DNA from: Streptomyces kurssanovii
GTDB lineage: Bacteria; Actinomycetota; Actinomycetes; Streptomycetales; Streptomycetaceae
Direction: 5' to 3'
Assembly: GCF_014649695.1 (NCBI RefSeq)
Contig: NZ_BMTN01000003.1
Location: 310,001 to 374,000 of the forward strand
DNA length: 64,000 bases
The notes beneath the pieces were generated by a model. That model searched no databases. It was not told the origin of the DNA and saw only the letters and a program-made list of their open reading frames with translations. The number at the start of each line of letters is the position of its first letter. Position 1 is the first letter of the stretch. The position numbers and the translations under genes were made by a program. Positions 27,833 through 39,100 of this stretch are shown one piece after another.

Positions 27833-29254
27833 GTGTTTGCTGTGTTCTCTACGTCTGCCGTACGCAGGCGGCGCGCCGCTCGCCGTCTGGCCGCCGCGGC
27901 GGTGGTGTCCGGCCTGATGGCCGCCGGATCCATCGCCGGCGCCGGCACGGCAGCCGCCGACGATGCCGTCCAGCATCAGGGCGGTGCGGTCGCCACGCTC
28001 GACGGGCTGCAGACGTACGACCAGGCGGTGCTGCACACCAACGGCAAGGACCAGGAGATCCTCGCGGGTCTCTTCGAGATGACGGTCGACGGCGGCGGCC
28101 AGCTGCAGACGTACTGCATCGACATCCACAACCCGACCCAGGACCAGGCCAAGTACCTGGAGACCCCCTGGAACCAGACGTCGCTGGGGGCCAACGAGAA
28201 CGCCGGCAAGATCCGCTGGATCCTGCAGCACTCGTTCCCCCAGGTCAACGATCTGGCGGCACTGGCCAGGAGCGCCGGGCTCGACGGACAGCTGACGGAC
28301 AAGACCGCCGCAGCCGGCACCCAGGTCGCCATCTGGCGGTTCTCGGACGGCGCGGACGTCACGGCGGCCGACCCGCAGGCGGAGAAGCTCGCCGACTGGC
28401 TCCAGGAGTCCGCGGCGGACGTCGAGGAGCCCAAGGCCTCGCTGAGCCTCGAGCCGAACGCGGTCTCCGGCAAGCCCGGCAGCCGGCTCGGCCCGGTGAC
28501 GGTGCGCACCGACGCCGGCCAGGTCGCCGTGGCGCCCCCCGCCGACGCGGCCTCCAGCGGCATCAAGATCACCGACGAGGCCGGTAAGCCGGTGACCTCC
28601 GCGGTCGACGGCAGCAAGCTGTACTTCGACGTTCCCGAGGACGCCGCGGACGGCACGGCCACCCTGAGCGTCCAGGCGAGCATGTCGGTGCCGGTGGGAC
28701 GGGCCTTCGCCAGTGCCACCAAGAGCCAGACGCAGATCCTGGCCGGATCCAGCCGGTCCACCGTCTCGGCACAGGCGGCCGCGACCTGGGCGAAGGCGGG
28801 GGCGATCCCTTCCCTGTCGGCGAAGAAGAACTGCGCCAAGGGCGGCGTGGACATCACGGTCGGCAACAGGGGAGACGCTCCGTTCACCTTCTCGCTGGCC
28901 GGTTTCGAGCACACGATCAAGGCCGGGGAGTCCCGGACGGTGACGGTGCCGGTGGCCGAGGACCAGGCCTACGACTTCACGATCACCGGTCCTGGCGGGT
29001 TCGAGAAGAACTTCAAGGGCGTGCTCGACTGCAAGACCGCGAGCGGCCCTGCCCAGCCCGGCACGGAGACCCCGTCCTCCCAGCCCAGCCCCGCGTCGGC
29101 GGGCGGCACGTCCGCGGGACTCGAGGGTGACCTCGCCGCGACGGGCGGCTCCAGCGCCACGCCGGTGATCGCGGGCACCGCGATCGTGCTGGTGCTGGCC
29201 GGCGGTGGCGCGGTCTTCTTCCTGCGTAAGAAGAAGTCGGCCGGCGCAGAGTGA
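27833..29254 (+). CDS. Thioester-domain surface protein with LAXTG sortase signal
   Basis: The GTG at 27833 lies behind GGAGGGG and gives 473 residues. An export signal (RRLAAAAVVSGLMAAGS, ending near TAAADD) is followed by a Cys-Gln thioester domain. C95 in YCIDIHNP and Q164 in TQVAIW are placed to form the internal thioester that in Gram-positive adhesins couples to host or surface amines. Two beta-sandwich-like repeats follow, then a Pro/Ser-rich wall-spanning stretch, the sortase class E motif LAATG at about 434-438, a membrane helix (VIAGTAIVLVLAGGGAVFFL) and RKKK. It should be covalently fixed to peptidoglycan on hyphae. No sortase gene is in the window. A strong terminator follows. Confidence 0.88.
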   Translation: MFAVFSTSAVRRRRAARRLAAAAVVSGLMAAGSIAGAGTAAADDAVQHQGGAVATLDGLQTYDQAVLHTNGKDQEILAGLFEMTVDGGGQLQTYCIDIHNPTQDQAKYLETPWNQTSLGANENAGKIRWILQHSFPQVNDLAALARSAGLDGQLTDKTAAAGTQVAIWRFSDGADVTAADPQAEKLADWLQESAADVEEPKASLSLEPNAVSGKPGSRLGPVTVRTDAGQVAVAPPADAASSGIKITDEAGKPVTSAVDGSKLYFDVPEDAADGTATLSVQASMSVPVGRAFASATKSQTQILAGSSRSTVSAQAAATWAKAGAIPSLSAKKNCAKGGVDITVGNRGDAPFTFSLAGFEHTIKAGESRTVTVPVAEDQAYDFTITGPGGFEKNFKGVLDCKTASGPAQPGTETPSSQPSPASAGGTSAGLEGDLAATGGSSATPVIAGTAIVLVLAGGGAVFFLRKKKSAGAE

Positions 29255-29563
29255 CCAGTCCGCCGCGCACTGTGGCGCCGTAGGCGAGGTGATCGAGGGA
29301 GGGGCCCGGCACGGGGACGTGCCGGGCCCCTCCTGTTCGGTCCAGGCGCCGGTCCTGTCGGTCCACGCTCGGCCGCTCGACGTGGGCCCTGTCCGGGATG
29401 TCCGGTTCGCGGCGTCGGCCTCCGATTCGGGAGCGAACGGGCGGGGCCGGGTCGCCGGGCCGCCCGGGGCACACGCAGGCGTAAGGACGCGGTTTCCGTC
29501 CGGGGGGCGCCGTACGGCAAGATGGGTGTATCTGCCCACCCACTTCCTGCCGGACGGTTTCTC
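29255..29563. other. Intergenic region with a terminator before ettA
   Basis: About 309 bp without a believable gene. The first 80 bp hold the terminator of the surface-protein gene; the rest should carry the ettA promoter and leader. No clear -35/-10 pair or riboswitch was recognised. Confidence 0.5.
29298..29333 (+). terminator. Perfect 15-bp terminator hairpin after the surface-protein gene
   Basis: Arms 29298-29312 and 29319-29333 are exact reverse complements with a 6-nt loop (GGGGAC), 43 bp after the stop codon. No T run follows. Confidence 0.85.
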
Positions 29564-31227
<1,664 letters not shown>

Positions 31228-31228
<1 letters not shown>

Positions 31229-31668
31229 TGCGGCGCATGGCCCGTCACATCTACCGCTGCCCTCTGCGCTGGTCGGACATGGACGCCTTCGGGCACGTCA
31301 ACAACGTGGTCTTCCTGCGGTATCTGGAAGAGGCGCGGATCGACTTCATGTTCCGGCTGGCGCCGGGGGACGGTTCGCCCTCCTTCTCCGGCGGCTCGGT
31401 GGTCGCGCGGCACGAGATCGACTACGTGCGGCCGCTGGTCCACCGGCACGAGCCGGTGATCATCGAGTCGTGGGTGACGAAGATCAGCGCCGCCTCCTTG
31501 ACCATCGCGTACGAGGTCAAGGAGGAGGATGATCCGTCCACGGTCTATGTGCGGGCCTCGACGATCGTCGTGCCGTACAACCTCGAGTCGCAGCGGCCGC
31601 GCCGGATCAGCGCGGAGGAGAAGTCCTTCCTCGAGAAGTACCTCGACAAGGCCGCCCTCGCCGCATGA
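31228..31668 (+). CDS. Hotdog-fold acyl-CoA thioesterase (4HBT family)
   Basis: A 146-residue protein with the 4HBT hotdog pattern: CPLRWSDMDAFGHVNNVVFL, holding the catalytic-type aspartate, then YLEEARIDFMFRL, VVARHEIDYVRPLVHRHEPV and a strand VYVRASTIVVPYN. Enzymes of this kind hydrolyse acyl-CoA thioesters; this one resembles YbgC/FadM-like members. The ATG at 31228 overlaps the ettA stop, and an ATG at 31237 is also possible. Its own stop overlaps the next start (ATGA), so the three genes ettA, thioesterase and hypothetical form one unit. The reason for coupling a thioesterase to ettA is unclear, though this order appears conserved in actinobacteria as far as I recall. Confidence 0.85.
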
Positions 31669-32333
31669 GCGTCCCCATGTCCGTGCCCGTGCAGAGTCTG
31701 CGTCTCGCCGACGTGAGGGAGGCGGAGGACCTCTCCGCCTTCCTCGGCCGGCTGATCCACTACGACCGCGCCGCCGCGGTCAGACTCCAGGCCGGGCGCG
31801 GTGCGCTCGCGGTGTTCGGGCGGCCGCCGTCCTTCGAGGTGCTCGCCATCCGTACGGCGCGGCTCGCCGAGTCCGTCGAGCTGGACGTCACCGTCTCCGC
31901 CGGGGAGCTGCTGGAGTCGCTTCAGGGGGCGGAGTTCGCCGTGCCCGCGGCGGTCACCGGCCCTCCCTGGGCGGGTGTGCTTCCGCCGCGCGGCGGCTGG
32001 CGGGAACTGCCGGGGCTGCCGGACGTGTCCGCGATGCGGGCGGCCGTGGCCGCGGCCGTGACCGAGTTCCGCGGGCGCGACGAGGCGCTCCCGGCGGAGC
32101 GGCGCACCCGTGCGGAACGGGACCGCATCGGCCGCGAGATCTGGTCGCGCACGGTCGGCGCGACGGCCCTTCCCCTGCGCGCCGTGCACGCCGCGCAGTC
32201 GCTCGGCTTCCTGCGGCCCGGCATGCCCGTGGCGCTGCTGTCCGCGGGGACGTGGCTGCGGCTGCGTACGCCCTTCGGGTCGATCGCCCTGCGCACCAAC
32301 GGCGTGGGCGGCCTGACGGTGACCCCGGCGTAG
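31665..32333 (+). CDS. Conserved actinobacterial hypothetical protein
   Basis: I do not recognise a domain with a known function in these 222 residues. The ATG overlaps the thioesterase stop. The protein has no signal peptide or membrane helix. It begins with a helical part (VREAEDLSAFLGRLIHYDRAAAVRLQ) followed by strands ALAVFGRPPSFEVLAIRTARL, and ends with GTWLRLRTPFGSIALRTN. The good codon use, the tight coupling and the placement behind a thioesterase support a real gene. A role in lipid or acyl-CoA metabolism is only a guess from context. Its last codons sit in a 17-bp direct repeat. Confidence 0.7.
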   Translation: MSVPMSVPVQSLRLADVREAEDLSAFLGRLIHYDRAAAVRLQAGRGALAVFGRPPSFEVLAIRTARLAESVELDVTVSAGELLESLQGAEFAVPAAVTGPPWAGVLPPRGGWRELPGLPDVSAMRAAVAAAVTEFRGRDEALPAERRTRAERDRIGREIWSRTVGATALPLRAVHAAQSLGFLRPGMPVALLSAGTWLRLRTPFGSIALRTNGVGGLTVTPA

Positions 32334-32378
32334 CCCGCCACGCTGAACGCCTCGCCGGTCCCCCCGGCGTAGCCCGCC
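32323..32378. repeat. 17-bp direct repeat spanning a stop codon
   Basis: The same 17 bp occur at 32323-32339 and 32362-32378. The first copy contains the TAG stop of the preceding gene and the second lies in the convergent spacer, so the 3' end of the gene seems to have been partly copied. Confidence 0.75.
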
Positions 32379-32430
32379 GCACGGAAAGGCCACCTCGCCG
32401 GGCGGCCCTGCCCGCGAAACGCCGCCGCGT

Positions 32431-33381
32431 TCAGCGTTCCGCCGCGTCGTCCGGCCAGATCCCGATGTGGTCCTGTTCGAGCTCCAGCATCACGCGGTGC
32501 TCCATGCCGAGCGCCGCCGTGTAGTCGGCCGGCAGCTGAAGGCGCCCCGCCCGGTCCAGCATCGCGTACTCGCGTGCCACCACCGACTCCTGCCCCTCCG
32601 CGTCGATCTCGGTGCGCCGCAGCACCTCGGACGACGTGCGGCCGTCGCGGATGGCGACCGTGCGGCGGACCTCGGCCGCGACGGCCTGGTCGTGGGTGAC
32701 GATCACGATCGTCGTGCCCAGCTCCTCGTTGGCCCGGCGGAACGCCGCGAAGACCTGCTCGCCGGTCGCCGAGTCCAGTTCGCCGGTCGGCTCGTCGGCG
32801 AGCAGCACCGCGGGCGAGTTGGCGAGGGCGACGGCGATCGCGGTGCGCTGCTGCTGTCCGCCGGACATCTGGTGGGGGCGCCGGTCGCGGCATTCCTCGA
32901 CGCCGAGCATCGTCAGCAGTTCCTGTACGCGCTCGGCCTTCTGCTTCTTGCCGCGGCTGCCGCCGCGCAACTGCATGGGCAGGGCCGCGTTCTGGGCCGC
33001 GGTGAGATACGGCAGCAGGTTGCGGGCGGTCTGCTGCCACACGAAGCCGACGACCTCGCGGCGGTAGCGCAGCCGCGCCTTGGCGTCCATCGCGAGCAGG
33101 TCGCACCCGGCGACCCGGGCCGCGCCGGCGGACGGCACGTCCAGCCCGGCCAGGATGTTCATCAGGGTCGACTTCCCGCTCCCGGACGCGCCGACCAGGG
33201 CCATCAACTCGCCCTCTTTGACCAGCAGATCGAGTCCTTGCAGCGCCTGGACCTCCACCCCGTCGGAGGCGAAGATCCGCACCAGCCGGTCGCACGTGAT
33301 CAGCGCGTCGTGCCCGTAGGAGGGCCGGTCACGGTGGGCAGCGGCGCGTTCCTCCAGCTGCTCCAGGGTGGTGTCGGTCAT
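32431..33381 (-). CDS. FtsX-type ABC exporter ATPase with AbrB-like C-terminal domain
   Basis: The ATG at 33381 follows AGGAGA and gives 316 residues. The ATPase is of the LolD/MacB type: Walker A GASGSGKST (about residue 65), QQTARNLLPYLTAAQN, signature MSGGQQQRTAIAVAL, Walker B VLLADEPTGELD and the switch IVTHD. After residue 250 there is an extra 55-residue piece, EYAMLDRAGRLQLPADYTAA then LGMEHRVMLELEQDHIGIWP. This looks like the swapped-hairpin fold of AbrB/MazE proteins. In MacB-like systems the ATPase drives conformational change in the permease without moving substrate through the membrane. Its start overlaps the stop of the 934-residue permease. Confidence 0.87.
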   Translation of the reverse strand: MTDTTLEQLEERAAAHRDRPSYGHDALITCDRLVRIFASDGVEVQALQGLDLLVKEGELMALVGASGSGKSTLMNILAGLDVPSAGAARVAGCDLLAMDAKARLRYRREVVGFVWQQTARNLLPYLTAAQNAALPMQLRGGSRGKKQKAERVQELLTMLGVEECRDRRPHQMSGGQQQRTAIAVALANSPAVLLADEPTGELDSATGEQVFAAFRRANEELGTTIVIVTHDQAVAAEVRRTVAIRDGRTSSEVLRRTEIDAEGQESVVAREYAMLDRAGRLQLPADYTAALGMEHRVMLELEQDHIGIWPDDAAER

Positions 33382-36182
33382 CGCGTGTCTCCTGCCCTGA
33401 GTTCGGTGATCGATCCGCGGCGCCCCGCCCACCACGCCTGGACGGCGGCCACGGTCCCCGCCAGGACCACCACGGCGGCCGCGGGCAGCGCCAAGGACCA
33501 CGGGTCGGCCCGCAGGGACGCGCTGTCCAGGGGCGCGGAGCCGGGCGCGGCCGCCAGCGCGAGGCGCACCAGGTCCACTCCGGGCGCGAGGAGCCTGATC
33601 GTGGCCCAGCCGACGAGGATGCCGCCTACGGCGGCGAGCAGTGCCTGGGGGAGCGCTTCGAGGCCGAGCAGCTGCCGGCCCTGACGGGTGGTGAGGCCCA
33701 TGGTGCGCAGCCTGGCCAGCAGGGTGGCGCGTTCCGGCGCGGCCTGCATGAGCGAGAGCAGCAGGGCCAGCACGGCGTAGCCGGCGCCGGCGGCGATGGC
33801 GGCTGCGTAGATCCGTTCCGCGCCGGCCTGGAGCGGCGAGTCGGTGAAGGTCGCCCGCGCCTCGTCGCGCAGCCGCACGGTGAGGTCGTCGTCCATGCCG
33901 TGGACGGCCGCGCGCAGTGCCGTGCCGTCGATGCCGGTGCCCGTGGCCAGCAGCGCGGTCGGGGCGCGATGGGTGAGCCGTGAGCCGTCGACGACGAGGA
34001 ACTCCGCGGACGACACGGCGGGTGTCCGGGACCGGACGGCGGTGACCTTGACGGTGAAGGGGCCGGCCGCCGAGTTGATCCGGTGCGTTCCCTTGCCGAG
34101 CTGTTCGGCGACGCGGGGGGAGGCGACGGCGTGCAGAACGGGCTCCCCGGAAGGGTCACCCGCGGCCGGTGAGATTCTGAGCGCGTCCGCGGGGAAGGCG
34201 CCGAGATCGGCGTGCCGGGCGAGCTTCGCGTACGCGCCGGGATCGGCGCCGACGAGGGAGACGGGCAGCGGGTCCGACCGTTCGGCCTGGTTCCGGGCGG
34301 GCAGGGTCAGCGCGTGCTCGACCTGCACGGCCGTCACCTCCCGGACGCCGGGCACGGCCCGCACGGCCCGCTCCGCCCCCTGCGGGAGCGCCGGCACGTC
34401 GCCGGGGCCCGAGACGCGTGCGTCCGCGCCCGTCGCCAGCAGCGCCGCCCGGTCCCGTGCGTCCGCGACGCCCGCCAGGACCGACCCGCCGAACGCGGCC
34501 GTCGTGAGCGCGACCAGCAGAGCCAGCAGCGGCAGGGCTCCCGCGGCCGAGGAACGACCGGTACGGGCGAGCGAGAGGAATCCGACCGCGCCGCGCAGCC
34601 GGCCGACGGGACGCGCCGCCCAGCGCAGCGGCAGCGGATAGAGCCGCACGAGGACGAGCGCGGCGATCAGGCCGACCAGCACGGGTGCGGCGCTGACGAG
34701 ATGGTCGGCGCCGTCGGAGGTGCCGCGCCGCCGCAGTGCGACGACCGCGCCCACGGCCAGGACGAGCAGGGTGAGTTCGGCGACGGTACGGCGCCGGGAC
34801 GGCCGGGCGAGCACCACGTCGTCGCGTTCCCCGGGCACACGGGGCCTGCGGTGCTGCGTCACCGCGCGCACCGGCAGCGCGGCGCAGGCCATGACCGCCA
34901 CGGCAGCCGTCCCGGTCACGGCGGGCAGCAGTCTCGCGTCGTCGACGACGAGGACCGCGAGGAGCAGACCGGCGGCCGCGGTGGGCAGGGCGACGACGGC
35001 GGTCTCGGCGAGAAGCCTGCCGCCGATACCGCGCAACGAGCCGCCGCGGGAGCGCAGCAGGGCCAGTTCGGCCCGGCGCCGGACCGCGACCAGCCCGCCC
35101 GTCATCGCCACCACGACGGCGGCGACGGTGCCGATCCCGAAGGCGGCCACGGCGACGACCGGAGTGATGGCGTCCCGCATCGTGGTGTAGGAGGCGAGTA
35201 TGCCGTCCATGTCCGTGGTGAGCAGGGCGTTCTCGTCGACGGCACCCTTGATCCCGAGCAGCCCGGGGCCGCCTTCCAGGGACGCGATCCGGTCGGTGAG
35301 GGCGGGCACGTCCTGTGCGGTGAGGTGGCCGGTGAGCGGGGCGAAGCGCCAGTACGGCTGGGGCTCGCCGAGGGTGCCGAGCAGCGCCGGGGCGGCGTCC
35401 GGGGCGATCAGCAGGGAGGCGTTCCAGTAGGCCACCGGTGGACTGCTCCCGGGCGCGACGAGGAGCCCGGGGGCGCGCAGCCGCGGGTCGGCGGACCAGT
35501 AACTGCCCCGCGGATCGCGCGGGTCCACGATGCCGGTGATCCGTACGGACAGCGCCGTTTCCCCGGGGTCGCCCAGGTGCAGTACGGAGCCGGTCCTGAT
35601 GCCCAGGGTCCGCGCGGTCTCCGCGGTGACCGCGGCCTCCAGCTCCTTGGTGCCGGACGTGACCCGCCCGTCCGTCTTCGGCAGCCGGCCCTCACGCACG
35701 GTGGAGTGCGTCTGGAGCCCGCTCTGCGCCACGACGGAGAACTCCGGCGACGCGCCCTCGGGCCGCGGCAGCCAACGATCCGTGCCCTCCAGGGGCTTGG
35801 CGGTCTCCACACCGTACGCGGACTGCGCGGTGTCCACGCGCAGCGGCTCCGGCAGCAGCCCGGCCACGGCCCGGTGGGCATCGGCGAGGCGCGCGGGGAG
35901 CAGCGACTTCTCCCGGGCCGGTTCCGGCATTTCGAGCGGCGGCTGCGGTGTGCTCACCTCCAGCACACTGCGGGACGGCTGGGCGTCGCTCAGGTCGTGT
36001 CGCAGGCCGTGGTTCTCGTACGAGTCGACGGCACGCGGGAACGCGGCGGCGAGGAACGCGGTGAGCAGCACGAGCACACCGAACGCGAGGGCGGCCCCCG
36101 GGGCGGTGCGCAGCCGGGTCCTGACCCACGGGGCCACCGTGCGCCGGGCGTGGCCCTCGTGCTTGCTGGAGCGCCAATTCAT
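33378..36182 (-). CDS. FtsX-family ABC permease (934 aa)
   Basis: A large permease with an N-terminal helix (ALAFGVLVLLTAFLAAAFP), a long extracytoplasmic domain of about 280 residues, then a block of helices including VVAVAAFGIGTVAAVVVAMTG. A second extracytoplasmic domain lies around residues 600-800, and a C-terminal FtsX core includes YAAAIAAGAGYAVLALLLSL and RLRTMGLTTRQGRQLLGLEALPQ. The double FtsX layout is typical of very large actinobacterial MacB-like permeases, which handle lipids, peptides or cell-wall control signals at the outer face. It lies 1 bp downstream of the second permease and overlaps the ATPase gene (ATGA). The substrate is unknown. Confidence 0.85.
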   Translation of the reverse strand: MNWRSSKHEGHARRTVAPWVRTRLRTAPGAALAFGVLVLLTAFLAAAFPRAVDSYENHGLRHDLSDAQPSRSVLEVSTPQPPLEMPEPAREKSLLPARLADAHRAVAGLLPEPLRVDTAQSAYGVETAKPLEGTDRWLPRPEGASPEFSVVAQSGLQTHSTVREGRLPKTDGRVTSGTKELEAAVTAETARTLGIRTGSVLHLGDPGETALSVRITGIVDPRDPRGSYWSADPRLRAPGLLVAPGSSPPVAYWNASLLIAPDAAPALLGTLGEPQPYWRFAPLTGHLTAQDVPALTDRIASLEGGPGLLGIKGAVDENALLTTDMDGILASYTTMRDAITPVVAVAAFGIGTVAAVVVAMTGGLVAVRRRAELALLRSRGGSLRGIGGRLLAETAVVALPTAAAGLLLAVLVVDDARLLPAVTGTAAVAVMACAALPVRAVTQHRRPRVPGERDDVVLARPSRRRTVAELTLLVLAVGAVVALRRRGTSDGADHLVSAAPVLVGLIAALVLVRLYPLPLRWAARPVGRLRGAVGFLSLARTGRSSAAGALPLLALLVALTTAAFGGSVLAGVADARDRAALLATGADARVSGPGDVPALPQGAERAVRAVPGVREVTAVQVEHALTLPARNQAERSDPLPVSLVGADPGAYAKLARHADLGAFPADALRISPAAGDPSGEPVLHAVASPRVAEQLGKGTHRINSAAGPFTVKVTAVRSRTPAVSSAEFLVVDGSRLTHRAPTALLATGTGIDGTALRAAVHGMDDDLTVRLRDEARATFTDSPLQAGAERIYAAAIAAGAGYAVLALLLSLMQAAPERATLLARLRTMGLTTRQGRQLLGLEALPQALLAAVGGILVGWATIRLLAPGVDLVRLALAAAPGSAPLDSASLRADPWSLALPAAAVVVLAGTVAAVQAWWAGRRGSITELRAGDTR

Positions 36183-36183
36183 G

Positions 36184-39100
36184 TCAGTTGTCCCCCCTGT
36201 GGCGCAGAGTCACCGCGGGGTCCGCGCGACGCAGGGCGATGACGGCGACGATCAGAAGCGGCAGCGCGGCGACGCCCGCGAGGAGCAGACCCACCTGGCC
36301 CACGGGCAGTTCGATCAGCACATGCGGAACGGGTTTGGTGGCCTGCCCGGTCAGGACGATCAGCGGCACGACGGCCCGGGTCAGTACGGCACCCAGGCCG
36401 ATGCCCACCAGCAGCGCGATGCCGATCAGCAGGGTCTGCTCTGCCGCGACCAGCCGCGCGAGCTGGCGGCGCGGAGCGCCGAGGGCGCGCAGTACGGCGA
36501 GTTCGGCGGATCGTTCCCGCAGCGAACCCGCCGCGCTGACGGCGAAACCGACCGCGGCGAGGGCCGCCGCGGCCAGCGCCACCGCCATCAACGCGGAGCG
36601 CGGCCCGGCGCCGAGCGGGTCACCGAGCAGTTCGTCCGCGGCCTCGTCGCGTACGAGCACCTGGCCGGGGTCGGCGGCGGGGCGGTCGCGCAGCGCCTTC
36701 GCGACCTCGCCGGCCTTGCCGGGCTCGGTGCTCAGCCACCATTCGGTGGGCGTGAGCGACGACCCTCCCCGGGCGGCGATCTCGGTGTTGACCGTTGGCA
36801 GGTCCAGCAACAGGGCTCCGCCGTCGGCGTCCTGCCGGCCGGTGGCCGCTCCTTCCCCGTCGTCGGCCACGGCCGCGGCGGTGGCCCCCGGTCCGGTCGT
36901 CGGGAGGGCCCGTGCCGTCCCGGCGATCTCCACCCGCAGCGACTCGCCCGACAGCATCACATCGATGACGTCGCCACGCTTCGCTCCGGACGCGCGCAGG
37001 AACTCGTCCGTGGCGACGGCGGCGATCTGCCCGGGCGGGGCCGGCCGGGCGGCGGTGACGAGGATGCTGAACTCGGAGCGGACGGGCCGGCCCCACGAGT
37101 CCACGGCCTTCGGGTCCGGTCCGATGCCGAAGCCGAGGTCCAGGGGACGGGAACCGGAGGCGGCGGCACGGAGCGGCCTCGGCGTGCCGGGCTCGCCGGC
37201 CTGGATCTCGGTGTAACCGCCCTCCCAACGGGGGTCCTGATCCGCCGCGACGGGCCGCGAGGTCCCGTCGGCGCCGGTGGTGCTCAGCCCTTCGACGCTC
37301 AGGCGGTGCGCCGTGGCGGGGCCGTCCGGGATCGCGCCGTCGAGCCGCAGCCCGGTCAGGGCCAGCGGGCCGGCCGGGGCGGTGCGTCCGCCGGAGGAGG
37401 ACTCGTCGAGGTCGAGGGTCAGGGGATGGACGCGGCCGTCGGCGGCCACCCTGCCGACGGGCATGCGGTAGGCCAGGCCGTAGCGGTCCTCGACGATGAC
37501 GGTGACCTGCGGCGCGAGCCGGGAGGGCGACGCATCTGCGGGGGCCTTCTCCTCGGTGATCCGCAGGTCGAGAGTGAGCCGGCGGGTGTCGTCGGGCAGC
37601 AGCACGCCGGGGCGGGCCCCTTTCGCGGCGGTGGCCGTTCCGAGCAGCGAGCCGGGCGGCTCGTCCGCGAGATCGTCCCGCAGCAGGAGCTGCTCGTCGG
37701 CGCGGGCCGTGTCGATCGCGAGCACGGTCGCGGTCCGGTTGCCGGAGAGCCCGAGGGGAGCGCGGTGGGCGGGCGCGGCTTCGCGCACGCCGGGGAGGGA
37801 CGCGTACAGGCCGATGTCGCCCGGCCGGCCCGCCCCGCTGTCCGCCACCCGCACCGACGCTCCGGCCCCGAAATCGGCCTGGTCGCTCTGGGACCGGTCC
37901 CACGAGGCGCTCTGCCCGATCGCCAGCATGCCCATCGCCACGGCGAGCACCAGCAGCAGCACCGGTCCGGCGCCGCGCAGCGGCCGGCGGCTGAACTGCC
38001 AGCCCGCGAGAGCGGCGGGCAGACCCCGGCCGCCGGCGGCGCGGCGTTCGGCGAGCCGGGCCGCGGGCGGCAGCAGACGCAGCGTCAGGACGGTGCCGGC
38101 CAGCAGGGCCAAGGCGGGTGCGGCGACCAGGAGGGGGTCGATGCCCAGATCTCCCTCCCGGTCACCGCTGATCGCCCCACCGCCGGAGGAACCGGTCTGC
38201 CGGTCCAACTGCCAGTACGCGACCGCCGCGACCGCCAGCAGCCCCACGTCCGCACCGGCCCGGACCGGAGCGGGCAGCGTGCCGCCGCGGCCCCGCCGCA
38301 GCCGCAGTGCCCCGGACGTCGCGGCCAGCGCGGGCGCCACGACGGCCGCCGCGCAGCACACCGCGACCCCCGCTGCCACCAGCCACACCTGCGCCGTGGG
38401 CGCCTCGCCGAGCCGCAGTCCGCTCCTGGCGAGCGTGGAGTGCTCGGCCAGCAGGCGTGTCGACGGCCCCGACAGCAGGGGCGCGCAGAGCGCGGCCGGG
38501 AGTGCGAGCAGCAGGGCCTCGACGGCGGCGAGCGAGATGATGCGCCGGCGTGAGGCGCCGCGGGCGCGCAGCAGATCGGTCTCGCCGGTCCGCTCCGTAC
38601 TGAGCAGCCGGGCCACCAACAGCAGGGCGTACGCGGCGAGCAGCACCAGCTGCACGGCGACGATCATCAGGGTGGAGCGGGCGACCAGCAGGGCCCGCTC
38701 GCTCTGGGCCAGCACGGTCGGCAGGGCGGTGCGCACCGTCGCGCCGGACGCGAACGCCGGGTCCTTGGCCAGCGAACGGGGGCCGCTCGTGGCCGTGGCG
38801 CGCAACGCGCCGATGCGGTCGGTGGTGACGGTGCGGAAGTCGGCGGTGGCCAGCCACGCCGCTTCCCCGGCGGCGACACGGTCGGAGGCGAGGACCGAGG
38901 GGTGGGCGAGGAGCGGACCGTACGTGGTGAAGACCAGGGACCGGACGCCGCGGCCGTCGAGGCTGTCGAGCTGCCAGTAGGGATCGTTGCCGTCCGCCGG
39001 CCGGTAGAGGCCGGTCAGATGGACGGTGATCGGCTTGTCGGAGAGCCGGTCGGTGAGGGTGAGGCGGGCGCCGGGCTTCAGGTCGAGCTGCTTCGCGGCG

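Noticed and set aside
32340-32437. An 11-bp inverted repeat in the convergent spacer between the hypothetical gene and the ABC ATPase gene as a terminator
   Set aside because: The arms are separated by about 76 bases, too far for a typical terminator.
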